64,000 nucleotides of DNA. Origin: Lumbricus rubellus (lineage: Eukaryota > Annelida > Clitellata > Crassiclitellata > Lumbricidae). Shown piece after piece: positions 47,001-58,555 of this stretch (the stretch's first letter is position 1; the number at the start of each line of letters is the position of its first letter). The position numbers and the translations under genes were made by a program. The notes under the pieces were generated by a model. That model was not told the DNA's origin, did no database searches, and saw nothing but the letters and a program-made list of their open reading frames with translations. The DNA is taken from contig OX243827.1 in assembly GCA_945859605.1 (NCBI GenBank), positions 25,329,002-25,393,001 on the forward strand, read 5' to 3'.

Positions 47001-48555
47001 AACTATTTTACATAGACTTGGCTTCTTTCATTCTCGTTTTATAACCCCATCCTGTTGTCTTTTTTGCTTTTTCTTTCTCTCCACCCGCTTTGCCTTTGCT
47101 CTCTTTTATGTCTCACCTTCCTTTCTCTTTGGCCTATCTCTATTTTCAACAGTCGGAAAGTATAAAAGACACTCATCTACAAAACAAGTCAAGAATTTAC
47201 GGAGGCTCGCCAATAGGGGACCAGAAGCGCACATTTTCAAGGGCCCGGAGACATTTAGGAGCCCTGATTGCTCCTCATAGGAAGTCGTAATTTCTGCTGT
47301 CGGCCCTCCATGAATGCTCAAGCTTGTATTGTATTGTATATGACCATTGATAAAGCGTTTCTCTCAGCCAAAAGCCATCCAGAAGCGCTCCCAGTGCGAT
47401 CGGCCCCAAGAGCAAAGACAGGGTCTGAGGCGGGAGAAAAAAATTATAAAGAAGAGGCTACCAGAGAAGAAGGCGAGCGAACTCTGACAGGGGAAGCCCA
47501 TCCCATAGAGAGAACCATGTGCAGGCAAATTAGGCAATGGCTAAATCCTAAATACAGGGGACATACGTATAGATATACTTGTGAACGGGATGTATCCTTA
47601 CAGTCCTCCTGGAATATCGTCGTTCCACTCAACAGGAATAATATTGTTGTTTGAGTCGATGTGAGCATAGGTGAACATGATGTGCGAACAGAGAGAAGGA
47701 TCCGTTTGGTTTGGGAAGAATGTGGCTGGCGGTTTGCGGTATTGCGACCAGTTGTTCACGAGACAAATTCTTCTGTACTCTGCAGCTGTGAAAACATAAT
47801 TGAAAATAAATGGCTTTATAAGTTTATTCAGACTTAACGAAGGCATTGAAGTTCAATGCATGTAATTACATGTATACAGGGTGGCTCCAAAAATGTACCA
47901 CCAGATAAAATGCAATAACTTCGCAACCGATTGAAATTTTTCTCCGAAAATTTTCCAATTTGTAGGGGAATAAATTTCCAACAACCCCTGGGAAATTTTC
48001 GCAGAAAAAGGTCCATCAGTTGCGAAGATATCGCATTTTATCCGGTGGTACATTTTTTGGAGCCACCCTGTATATCACTCAGCCAAGTTCAAAGCTATGG
48101 GTCTGCCTTGGTCTGGGTCGGAAATACCTAGTGTTATGAATGTGGATGGTAAGACTAATACAATTCTATCTGGAACAGCAGGGAATAAAGTGACATGTAG
48201 TTTTATTAGGATACCATGTGAAACATTGTAGGCCTAATGTAAAACCTCTGCTCAAAAACAGTACTGCTTATCTGCTTGAGGTTGTACTTCTTAACACCGC
48301 TGGTAGCCTACTCAACCCTTATCTTCAGAGCAGTTGAACAGGGCCTAAAGTGTAAAACAAAGTGCATGAACGACTCTTACATTTCCAGGCTGTGCTGGAG
48401 TAATAAGTAGCAGGAAAAAAATTCAGATTTGAAAATAAGGGCCTGGACGCCGTCTATGACCATCCAGTCACACTTTTAAGCACTGTAAACTTACCTTGTG
48501 CGTAAGTTATGGTGCTCGCAAGAGCAACCAAACCCAGGAGGCTCCAGCAGTTCAT
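39961..48555 (-). CDS. Chitinase-like C: degenerate GH18 paralogue, no CBM14 (8 exons, 402 aa; possible pseudogene)
   Basis: Exons: 48495-48555, 47602-47785 (acceptor may be 6 nt further in), 46520-46772, 45710-45834, 44273-44414, 41630-41812, 40627-40746, 39961-40101. Exon 1 encodes [20 protein letters not shown], a signal peptide. The catalytic stretch is [11 protein letters not shown]: Glu is Arg146 and Tyr is His147. VGGW is VGGH. The MTYDF motif is FSFAY (216-220), so the active-site Tyr and Asp are gone too. In exon 8 an 8-bp unit is doubled (40054-40061 and 40062-40069), which shifts the frame just before the last barrel strand and gives a stop at 39961. The first seven exons remain open with good splice sites. 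Inferred: no chitinase activity; either a decaying gene or a truncated secreted protein. No linker or CBM14 exon follows before gene B starts. Confidence 0.7.
40860..41440. repeat. (AAT)n and (ACC)n microsatellites in gene C intron 6
   Basis: AAT runs at about 40862-40905 and 40986-41060, then a CAC/ACC run at about 41259-41427. They generate spurious poly-Pro, poly-His, poly-Gly and poly-Ile frames. Confidence 0.9.
42730..42990 (+). repeat. Dispersed repeat, copy 2
   Basis: Partner of 17085-17345, in intron 5 of gene C, preceded by a short TCATCATCATC tract. Open frames here are short and not conserved as protein between the copies. Confidence 0.6.
43810..44209. mobile_element. hAT-like MITE (400 bp)
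   Basis: Perfect terminal inverted repeat CATGGGCGCCCGCA with 8-bp duplication GCCATTGG on both sides. It lies in intron 5 of gene C. A fragment of the same family is near 28228-28320. Confidence 0.85.
44967..45009. repeat. Perfect palindrome, 21-bp arms with 1-nt spacer
   Basis: Arms 44967-44987 and 44989-45009 are exact inverse complements around a single T at 44988. It lies in intron 4 of gene C. It would extrude as a cruciform or fold as an RNA hairpin with almost no loop. Confidence 0.85.
46003..46141. repeat. (ATAC)n microsatellite in gene C intron 3
   Basis: About 35 tetranucleotide units with few interruptions. Confidence 0.9.
47877..48070. mobile_element. Hairpin MITE (194 bp) with TA-type target site
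   Basis: The ends CAGGGTGGCTCC / GGAGCCACCCTG extend into inverted arms of about 52 bp with few mismatches. The centre is also partly palindromic, so nearly the whole element folds on itself. TATA flanks both sides, consistent with TA duplication as in Tc1/mariner-type MITEs. It is in intron 1 of gene C. Confidence 0.8.
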
Positions 48556-48659
48556 GGTGTCTGTGTTCAGGTTAAATGAGTCTATCGCAAACGAAATTAG
48601 AACAACTACCGTACACTGTCTGCTCGTAGATGATATTATTCGTTCGCTCACGCTATAGT

Positions 48660-49867
48660 CCGTATGAAAATTGAGTAGAGTTTGGTCGTGTCATAATATT
48701 GAACTCTTGTGAGTGAACTTATGGACCCACTTTATGATGACAGGTGACGATAAGTTTATCGCTCGAAAGAATAAACTCTTGTGTACGGAATATCAGAATA
48801 AATGCATGCGTTCTTCTTTGACCGATAACAGATAGGGCTTATCGCAAGTGAACCTAATTTAAGTTTTTGAATCTGGAAATTTTATGAACTTCCTGTTTGA
48901 GTCGCTTAACCTGAGGGTTTCCGTAATCAGCATTTTTTAAAACTCCGAACGTATTCTTGATTGGTTGCATTGTCAATAGTTACTTTATCTGACATATTTG
49001 ACATATTATAGGCCACAATCATCTAGGCGCATATCAACATGCGGGGTTGGGAGCGCGCTTGGTTAGTAAGTAATAGTAACCCTGAAGAGGGGCGGTGTAA
49101 ATTCAGGAATGAATGAATCTGAATTGCTCTCAAGCAGTATTATAAGACCTAGTTGAAAAAGTTTCTCTTGCCGTGTACTGGGGACATTAATATTATATGG
49201 AGCCTGCCGACGCGCACCTGTACCCTTGCTGTGTTTGGAATCAGGACAGTTCTATGCAGGACAAAGCTTCAGAATTCACTGCCTAATTTTGTCACATCTG
49301 TTCATATCTAGGGTAATGGTCAACACTCTGGCACGAAGATCGCATGGACGCGGAATCGCTTCCGTCTACGCTCCCAAAGGTAACACTCAACCTTCCATTC
49401 GGCAGATGGCGTTGGTAAATTGAGTAGTAGGACGTGATCGCGCCCTGTTCGCTGCTGACACTTCAATTCGACTCCTGTAATAACGTTTGATCATCCGCCA
49501 TACTTTGATTTAGGCTATAATCATTTTGCAGTGTGTCAGTTTGAAATCAAACGAAGATCATTATTATTATTATTTGTAGGCCTACTGTGAATTGTTCAAT
49601 GTCTGACAGACCAATTTAATCATACGAGAAATATTTTATCAGCCTGCGCCAATAGGCCTACAATACTTTCATGAAATTTATTGATTTTGAAACTGTTCTA
49701 ATTGTAGGCTATTCGGAGTCTCTTTAAATGGCATTATTAACAAAATAACAGTAATATTTTATTCTTGTAAGAAACACGAGGAAACGTTTTCGTGAAATAC
49801 GCTGAGACCACTGTCCTTAAAAACAGCCTAGAATTTTCGGCGATTTATTCAACGTCCTCTGGGTCAA
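48660..49867. other. Spacer between genes D and C
   Basis: About 1.2 kb with no exon. A block at about 49390-49440 (GCAGATGGCG, TTGAGTAGTAGGACGTGAT) is also found upstream of gene D at 57840-57890, as expected for paralogous upstream regions. Confidence 0.5.
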
Positions 49868-50100
49868 TGTTTTTGGCAAGACAGTTAAGTCCACATTCCT
49901 TTTGCATGCCCTGGATCGCTCAGATTCTGCGGCCAGTTGCAAGTCTGGATGACGTCATCGTAGTATAAACAAGGAGAACATTCGACCACATATGCATCTT
50001 CGTTGGAACAGAATAATAATTATAATGATGTTGTGCAGTCTCTTGGGTTGACGTAAATTCCGTTTGGCTTCACATCACATCACAGGCGAATGGTGTTTGT
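49868..50100 (-). pseudogene. Degenerate CBM14 exon of gene D
   Basis: The minus strand shows recognisable CBM14 pieces (ACD, KPNGIYVNP, YYDDVIQTCNWPQNLS) in several frames. A 5-bp unit is doubled after the first Cys, an AT-rich stretch with an in-frame TAA interrupts the middle, and another indel precedes the final ECGL. The acceptor AG found in both CBM14 exons of B (TTTGCAG) is absent here (TTTACAATCGG). It cannot encode a folded CBM14. Confidence 0.75.
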
Positions 50101-53100
50101 ACCGATTGTAAAGATGAACAAGATGGCGCAAAGAGCCACGGCGGAAAACGTGCACGCGACTGAAAACACAAAAAACGAAACTGGCAATCCTTATCATAGC
50201 AAGAATATATTTTATGTACACTGTGTCCGGTAAAAAGATACCCATTTTGTAAATGTGAAAATAAATAGTAAACATTCATCGATTTTTACAATACATACAC
50301 TGTTTTTATCCTAATATATTTGTTTAACAATTGTGAAAATATAAATGTTTCAGTCTCAAAATGACGTCATAATGATGTCATATGCATCAAAATTCAAATT
50401 TAAGTGATAAGTGCACAAAATTATGTAAAATTTCAATATTTTTAAGATGTCATTTATCAATGATAGATCTAGTTTAATTTTATTTTTGTATATGAATTAT
50501 GTCAGACTGCAACTTGTGCTCAAAGTGTCCACCTTCGTCCTCAACGCAAGCTTCAATTTGTGCGAAAACAATACACTTTTACGTTATCAAATAATTTATA
50601 AGTAGGAATAGTAAGGTGTCTTACGCCCAACAGTGCTAGTGTTAGTGATCACGATAGGTGAATCTGGAGTTGTAGTGTTACTTCCGGTTGAAACTGAAGT
50701 CATAGTGTTTGTGGTACATGATGCTGGAGTTGTAGTGTTGGTAGGAATCCTGCAAAAATGTTCATAAGAACCTCTGCTGATATAATGATGTCATTAAATA
50801 GTTTGTCTTGTTTGTAGACGAAGCTACAAACTACCTCTTAAGCATTGCGTTGGTTTTAATCACAAATTTGTATCTGCAAAAGACGCATAAAAATTATAAA
50901 AGGCGTCATTTTAGCTGAATCTTTACCTCGAAGTAACAGGACTCAAAAGGAGAATAATTATAGGATTACTTAAAACCCATTGAAAAGTAGGCCTACCGGG
51001 TCAAGGAAGATTATCACCATATAAATGCATTGAAAACTGCGAAGCACAGAAGCAACATGCTCGATGTAAATCGTGGTAGATAGGATGAGCGAACTATTTA
51101 ACGTTCCTCCAATCAGTTCGCTCTGCCATACTCTATGGCAGTCTTTCTTTGTATTTATTCAGGCTAATCTCAAATCCTGCATAGCGGTGGCAGATTATAA
51201 CCTTTCAAAACAACGGTGACTTATAGACGGTGGTCGCGCTCATTTGCCTTAGACACAGATTCGTCTACCAAAAAGTAACCTAAATAAAGCCAGTCCAAAA
51301 ACTTTTATGAAATGAGCAAAGTCACACGGCAGTGACGGCAATCGTACTTACGATGACGTTTTGAGTACTTCATTAGCACGGTGGAGAAGTGGAAAGGGTC
51401 CAGCATTGCACCCGAGGTTACCACTGAAGTCATCCAAATCAACGGTCCAAACCATCCAACCAGAGAAGCCGTTTGCCATTATATATTCAACCTATAGAAC
51501 CAAAGATGTGTGGATACGAATCAACCAATCAGCAATCAAATAAAAGCGCCTGATAAACAATTGTCCATTCAGTTGAAGTTTCAAACTTCATCACAGCAGC
51601 TACTCGAATTTTCAATTCAATACAATAATTAATTATTCGTTTATTACTCCATCGAAATTTTCACAAGCGCAACCTGGCTTGCAGGCCTATTATATAACTA
51701 CTCGTTTAAAAAACAAATGCATACAATAATGCAAACAATAAAATCGTTGGAAAGGTAGGAATTCGTCATAATTATCAAAATTGATTAGATTAGATTAGAT
51801 TGCATACCTTGAGCTGAATACTGTATTCATTGTCATATCCAACCCATTGGTCGCCTTTGAATGCGTAAGGATTTTTGTGTTCCTCGTGAAAGACACTGAT
51901 GGCTCCATCATTAAGTGCAAGACAAACCTGAGGACAAGAAAACTCTTGTGAATATACATATTGCAACTTGCACGTGAAAACCTTTAGCTAAGCACATTCC
52001 TAAAGTCTACACGCAGCACACTAGACTAAACTAAACACGAAGTAACTAACGTAATTTTGAATAAAAAAGAGTGGCAACTGAAATTGAAGGCTTCTGGTTC
52101 TATACCTCGTAATACGACAAGAAACCGGCTTCTCTTGTGTAAGTTCCCGCCTTGCATGCGCCGACAATTGGAGCACCGAGACCGTTCTGAGTTTCGTTCG
52201 CCAGAGTGAAGCATCGACCAAGCGTAGCAATTCCCAGTGTTAGCTTCTCTCTCGGAGCACCCAATGACACCCAATATTCACCTCCCCATGCCTGCAAACA
52301 CATTAAAATTATTAATTAGAGACTGCAGCTATCGACGGTGTTGTTGTAATGTCATCATTTACTCAGAGATCAAAATTAATGTATAGGCTACATTCGGAGA
52401 AACTATTAGGCCTATTTATAGACGTATTTCGGTTCCATGACACTTAATCCCGCGACACTTAATACCGCGACAGTTAGTACCGGACATTTAATCCCGCGAC
52501 ACTTAATCCCGCGACCATTAATTTTAATCCCGCGACACTTAATCCCGCGACCATTTAATCCCGCGACACTTAATCCCGCACCGATTTAATCCCGCGACAC
52601 TTAATCCCGGCGACATTTAATCCCGCGACACTTAATACCGGGAAAGTAAAACAACGTTTACAAAAGAAGTTAAATTCTATAAATAGGCATATTCACAGCA
52701 AAATTCACTTTGTGTTTAAAAAAGAGTTCAGCCTTTGCAGTAATATATTATAAAACTGTACAATTCGATAAAAACAATAGTCACAGCAATATTCACTAAT
52801 AAAAATGATCAAAACTGTACAATTTGGTATAAAAAAACCAATAGTCACAGCAATAGGCCTATTCACTAATAAAAATTATCAAAACTGTACAATTCAATAA
52901 AAACAATAGTCACAGCAATATTCACTAACACTAACTGTATTAAAAGAGCATAATTATGAGTGAGATAAATGAGACATTGCACGAAGGAACACGAGGATTT
53001 CGGTTTTACCATACGCAGCAACCGCTACTTCAACTTCACGTGTGTACAGGTATTAAGTGTCGCGGTATAAAATGTCGCGGGATTAACTGTCGCAGGGATT

Positions 53101-54562
53101 ATATGTCGCAGGGATTAACTGTCGCGGGATTAAATGACGCGGGATTAAATGTCGCCGGGACTAAGTGTCCGGCATTAACTGTCGCGGTATTAAGTGTCGC
53201 GGGATTAAATGTCGTGCTACCCGTATTTCAAAGGAGCGCACACATAGCAATTTTCGTTCGATTGGTTGATAAAGCCAGTTCCTGCTGCCAGCCAAATCGC
53301 AAACGGAACACGGATGCGTGTCAAAGTAGTATTATAATGGAACGGCGAGAGAGTTTAGAGTAGGCCTAAACCTGTTCGATTTTAAATGACGACCGTTTAG
53401 TTTTTTTATGAACTGAGCCTTCATCGCCGTAACCCGTTTGAATAGCAATGGACCGGGCTAACCCGCAGTGGTGGCGCCATAATTTCAGTTTTGGGGCTGA
53501 ATTTCCGGAAAAATCACCTCCACAATTTATGATGACCTTTGTTTTTTGTTTTTTTAGCCGTCAGCTTCAATTTTGTTGGGGGGGACTGAACGTCGAAATT
53601 TGTAATTTTTGCGAGGGAAAAAATGGATCGCCTAGTTTGGGGGGCTTAGCCCCCTCTAGCCTCCTCTGTCGCCGCTACTACTTGCCCGAGATTTAAATCT
53701 CTGATTAGTCTGATATAAACCACCTTCAGGAAGCGAGTCATAAGATTGAACTCGGATCATTCCGTAATCGGGGCTGAACTTTTTGAATTTACCTGATTGC
53801 AGCTTTATTTCTGGTGCACCATTCTTAATAACCTTGTGCTCACATTAACCTCGAATGAAGTCACGAGTAAAAATTTACAAACCAGATTTAGTGTCGATTT
53901 TTCGACATCGCCGTAATATTTGGCAAACTCGTCCGCTCGCGGGTAGAGTGGAGAATTCATTCCAGTTATTGTATCCCAAGCACCGTTGAAATCGTACGTC
54001 ATGATTATTATAAAGTCTAAGTACCTGCAAGGAATATTCAAGCACAGAATAAATTTACTATGAATAGTTTGGAATGACTGTGTGTTGCAATTCAAGCCCA
54101 CAAATCACCCACTGAAGCATAGATTGACCAAGACAATTGGAGAACGAACAATGGTTTGTCTTTGATTACACTAATGCCATAGATCTAGGTTACATCTACA
54201 TATACATGTAGGCCTACACGATGAAGTCATTCAAACAGCAACGTGATAACTTGAGGTCCTTATACAGTGTAATGCATTGCTTACTCAGAAATCTCTGGAA
54301 CTTCGTATCCATTATCAATGGTCGTCTTTCCTGCTCCAACTGCAGCAGTCAAAAGCAGAGGAGCATTGCCAGAAGTAGCAGCCTCGCTGTCTATGGCAGT
54401 GCGGAATTCCTACAGGAAAACGTATTACATCCGGAGTATTACTCTTACCATCACCATCATCACGATCACCATCAATATCGCCATCACCATCAACATCATC
54501 ATCACGATCACTATCTCCATCACCGTCATCGTCATCATCACTATCATCATCAACAACCACGA

Positions 54563-54633
<71 letters not shown>

Positions 54634-55115
54634 CCATCACCATCACCATCACCATCACCATCACCATCATAGCTCAAGTATGAAGTATAATCACAAGCGA
54701 GATTGAGACTTTTGCCGTGCCGCTTTAAACTAGTCGACATTCAAGGCATTTACCCTCAGCAGTTCGGTGAAGCGGTATTTGTCTTCTGGTGGACTTCCTC
54801 TTGATCCTGGATATTCGAAGTCGAGATCAACTCCGTCGAAGCCACGATCTCTACAGAATGGGATGACGGAGTTGATGAAAGTCGCCCTGTTAGCTGATGT
54901 CGACAACATGATACTCGCTTGCGTCATACCGAAATTCCATCCTCCGACGGCTATTGACACCTTCAACCCCTGTTCCTGCTGTTTCAGGGCAATTGTTTGG
55001 TTATACCTAAAAAGAAAATATGGTCTGACACGTTGCTTTCATCGATCAAGTTATTATCGATCTGATATGCCAATAATAATTTGCAATTATAATTTATAGG
55101 CTGTGGTGATGCTGC

Positions 55116-55147
<32 letters not shown>

Positions 55148-56297
55148 AGGATGATGATGATTATGATGACAACGATGATGATGATGTATGGACTTTTAGC
55201 CAACTACAGGAACAACCGAGAGCATACGTACAATCCTCCCGGAATATCGTCGTTCCACTCGTAAGGCTTGATAGTGTTGTTGGCATCAAGAACAGCGTAG
55301 GCAAACATGATGTGGGAGCAGAGAGATGGATCCATTTGTTTAGGGAAGAATGTACTGGGCGGTGGACGATATTGAGCCCAGTTGGTCACGTAACAGACTC
55401 TCCTGTATTCTGCTGTAACGACATACATGTAATTGCAACATAATAATATTGTTATTTAGACAATGAAGGAATTGAGTTCTAAGGAAGAATGTTCCGGGCT
55501 ATTGAAAACATATCAAAAAGACGATTCGAAGTGAGTAGTAGGCTATTATCGTGATCAAAAACAGAAGTAGCCCACACTATCGTGAACTAGAATTATAGAG
55601 CTAAAAAAATAATATTCTATCATGAATAATAAATACTACAAGATAACAAACCTGAAAAGGAATAAAGATTCAATATAGGCTACCATTCGACTATGCAAGA
55701 CCTCAGAGTAGACCTACTAGATCAGTTGTTTTTAAAGTCAGGTGTGCTTTCGGAAGATTCTTTGGGAGGTTTTACCCCATTCCTCTTTAACACACTTCCA
55801 TATCTTTATCTATAAAGCGTTAACAGATTCCACGACGCGACAAAGCACGCACACTCGCACACACACACACACACACGTATGGACCATGGGCAAGTCCCTC
55901 ACTCGCCATTGCCAAGCGTCTCGGCGTGAAACTCCGATTCAGTGTACGCGCTGTAGTCTGAAGTGCTTCTGAGTCAAAACTTGTAGGGGCGCTATAACAA
56001 GTGCACATGCACATTCAAACAAGCAAACAAACAAAGACACACACAAACACACCCACATACAAACAAAACACAAGCACACACACATACAAAGACACACACA
56101 CGTAAGCACGCACACGCAGTCGTGATTATGATGTAGGCCTACAGTCGTAATAAATAAGCATTACAGCTTAAATTGTCGTCAAATTGAATGGGGAAATGCA
56201 CTGCCACATTAATTATCATACGATGAATAATCCTACCTTGCGTGTAAGTTACGGCGCTCGCAAGAGCAACGAGACCAAGGAAACTCCAGGAGTTCAT
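50080..56297 (-). CDS. Chitinase D: GH18 chitinase with intact active site and Thr-rich tail; CBM14 lost (about 10 exons)
   Basis: Exons: 56237-56297, 55232-55412, 54754-55006, 54285-54409, 53883-54024, 52106-52291, 51808-51927, 51352-51491, 50625-50749, and a tentative last exon 50080-50159. Phases match A and B throughout. Exon 1 encodes the signal peptide ([20 protein letters not shown]). [11 protein letters not shown] at 137-147 keeps the catalytic Glu145, and MTYDF at 215-219 is intact, so hydrolase activity is expected. Exon 9 is a Thr/Ser linker. The CBM14 exon expected next (49870-50100) has no usable acceptor and several indels. Two other ends are possible: a strong acceptor at 50160 gives a 26-residue hydrophobic tail and a stop at 50080 (470 aa), while retaining the exon 9 intron gives a stop at 50596 (453 aa). 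Exon 1 is present twice because of a 4.2-kb tandem duplication. The core is confident; the 3' end is not. Confidence 0.75.
52430..53220. mobile_element. Foldback-like element with inverted minisatellite arms
   Basis: Left arm (about 52437-52640): a dozen units of about 15 bp, CACTTAATCCCGCGA type. Right arm (about 53050-53215): the same units in inverse orientation (TCGCGGGATTAA type). The spacer holds about three tandem copies of a roughly 75-bp AT-rich repeat (52690-52940). The layout matches FoldBack-class elements. It lies in intron 5 of gene D. Confidence 0.65.
54430..54670. repeat. (ATC)n microsatellite in gene D intron 3
   Basis: Imperfect then perfect CAT/ATC triplets, in the same intron as the TCA run of gene B, so probably inherited from before the B/D split. 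Confidence 0.9.
55877..56035 (+). mobile_element. SINE body and tail without tRNA head (unit 1)
   Basis: Begins GGACCATGGGCAAGTCCC next to a CA repeat and ends GGGGCGCTATAACAAGTG followed by CAAA-rich sequence. The tRNA-like head is missing. A duplicate is at about 60079-60239. Confidence 0.65.
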
Positions 56298-56996
56298 GAT
56301 TGCCGTTCCTCCGGTGATGCGCGTCTACCCGTCCAGAAAAATATTGAGACTTCAAAACAAAATGTTACCGGTACACGATCTTCTTCTCACAGAGTTTTCA
56401 AACTTTTCATCGCTCGCTGATAATTATTATTGTTGTCTCGCCCGAAAATTACGTCTATAATACCGGCTAAGTTATATAGGTCTAGGACTCTGGTGGGTAA
56501 AACCACGAGCCTACTTGATTGTGACAGGCCACAAATAGCTATCTCCCGAAACAATGAACTACAATGTAGCCTACCAAGTAACGGTATCAGAATTATCTTT
56601 TTCGGAAGTCTATCCCGAGCGACCCCAGTTTAAGTTTTAAACCTGTAAATTCCATGCACATCCTTGGTTCATCCAGTTGGCAGTTGACCTAAGTTTCCGT
56701 TATCGGGCGCATTCCACAGATTGTTGCCTATCATTCCCATTATTACGGTAATCGCTCTACAGAGATATCACTCTGCCTAGACTGTTTACCATGCCCATTG
56801 GAAATAAATGAATTTTTCTTGCCGCGTCATTTACGCCAATATATCAGACGCCATAATTATATATTTACCAAGTCCATTATTATATCAGACGCCATAATTA
56901 TATATTTACCAAGTCTATTATATCAGACACAGTAATTATATATTTATCAAGTCCATTATGTCACACGCCATAATTATATTATTGTATCGACATGAC

Positions 56997-57299
56997 CAGT
57001 GGCGGATTCAGAGGGGCTAAACCGGCCATGGTCCCCCATTTATAAATAATTTCTTTATTTCTCACCAGCCTTTATGGCGTGGAATGGGGACTTGGCCCTT
57101 CCCTTCAGTTCGGCAGGTCTTTAGCCACGATGGTTTAGAGAGGGTGAATAGAAAAGGCGACGAAGAGTAACAGGGGAAAGTACTGTATGATATGACAAAA
57201 AGGTCATCAATTTTTGGGGGGACCAAAGACGACATTATTCTTTGCCCCAAGACCGAAAAGTTTTTTCCCCCCCTTCGAAAATTTCTGTATCCGCCCCTG
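56997..57299. mobile_element. hAT-like MITE (303 bp), copy in unit 1
   Basis: The ends are CAGTGGCGGATTCAGA and the inverse of CAGGGGCGGATACAGA. It is flanked on both sides by GACATGAC, a perfect 8-bp target duplication as made by hAT transposases. No coding capacity. Confidence 0.85.
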
Positions 57300-57976
57300 G
57301 ACATGACAGGCTCTATAAATGATTGGAATTCCAAAACAGAAATTGCACATCCACGCGTCATTCTGTTGCAACTGGATAGCTTCGTAATCGTAATAGTTAC
57401 TGTAGGCCTACTCTTCAATTTTCTTAAGAGCCACTCGCAAGCCAAGCGTAAGGCATCAGCAAATTTGCGAGCGCTGTATTTACCTTACCCTACCTTTCTC
57501 TACCGTGATCATTTTTAATGTGTCAATCTGGTAAGAGCTTTATCCACTACTCAGCGCCGGGTTCCTTGCTACTTAAGGTCCACGGTTAAGGACGGGTCTA
57601 GTCTTGGAATGAAATAGGCCTATATTAAATTAAACCTCGATTTCCAAGCCTGTGCGAGTCGATATCCTCATTCCTCACGTACAAAGCAGACTAGAAGAAA
57701 TGTCTGATGTAGGGACAACGTTCGATTCATCGCCACCGCGATGTATCCACCGTCTTAACCACAGTTGTGCATGAATTTATCTGCTTTCTCGTAGAGAGTG
57801 CTGTAACTCACTCCTCGTGTGTCTCCCCACATCCACACAACCTTTTATTCCGCAGATGGCGCTGTAAAATTGAATAGTAGGACGTGATGGACGAATATGG
57901 ACGATGGCTGCCATATGGAATGGCTGCCACATGGAAGTAGTCAGATATTTTTCAAAATGCTGTTTTAAATAACGTA

Positions 57977-58137
57977 CTAGTACTTAAAATACTTCCCACC
58001 ACTGACGACACGTTGGCCATTGGGGAGGAGGATGTTTTGTTGTGTTTGTGCAGCTGCGCGTCGACGAAGATTGGGTTGGAAAGTTAGATTCGTGTCGAGA
58101 TACGACTGGTTCGCTTCATCGTCTCGATCGAAGGACT
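57977..58137 (-). CDS. Unassigned candidate exon (uncertain)
   Basis: An acceptor CCTTGCAG at 58138 opens a 161-nt frame to a stop at 57977, encoding a Gln/Arg-rich, non-repetitive stretch (SFDRDDEANQSYLDTNLTFQ at its start). I do not recognise it. The identical duplicate is at 62179-62339. It could be a 3' exon of a gene to the right or part of the decayed transposon. Confidence 0.2.
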
Positions 58138-58555
58138 CTGCAAGGAAGGTAAATAACATTTAAAATTATATAGGACCTAATTGTGTTTTGCTTAAATTAA
58201 AAGATGTCCAGTAACAGGAGTAAGAATAGCATGTAAGAAATTTAAAGCTGATGCATTAACCAGTTAATGACCACTTTTAATTGGATGGTTAGATTTTTAT
58301 ATCCTTTTGCATTTTAAGTCCTTGTAATAAAGGTACACCAAAACCAAAAATGTGAACACATAACTTTTTTAGTTGTTGAGATATCAAGGTGTCCTTTTAA
58401 AAGGACGCTGAGCACATACAAGACAAAACGCGATGTAGAATCAAATGTGTTGTTATAATAATATTATTGAATGTAGCAATAATATAAACGACTGTGCAAT
58501 GCTAGAACAAATATAATACTGACTAGGGTGATTCAGTATCACAGTGCTAATGTTG

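Noticed and set aside
52437..52640. CRISPR-like array of short repeats
   Set aside because: The units are contiguous with no unique spacers, the genome is eukaryotic, and the inverse array at 53050-53215 fits a foldback element.
53465..53682. Possible hAT-type MITE with GTGGTGGCGCC and GTCGCCGCTAC ends
   Set aside because: The terminal repeats are imperfect and the flanks do not give a matching duplication.
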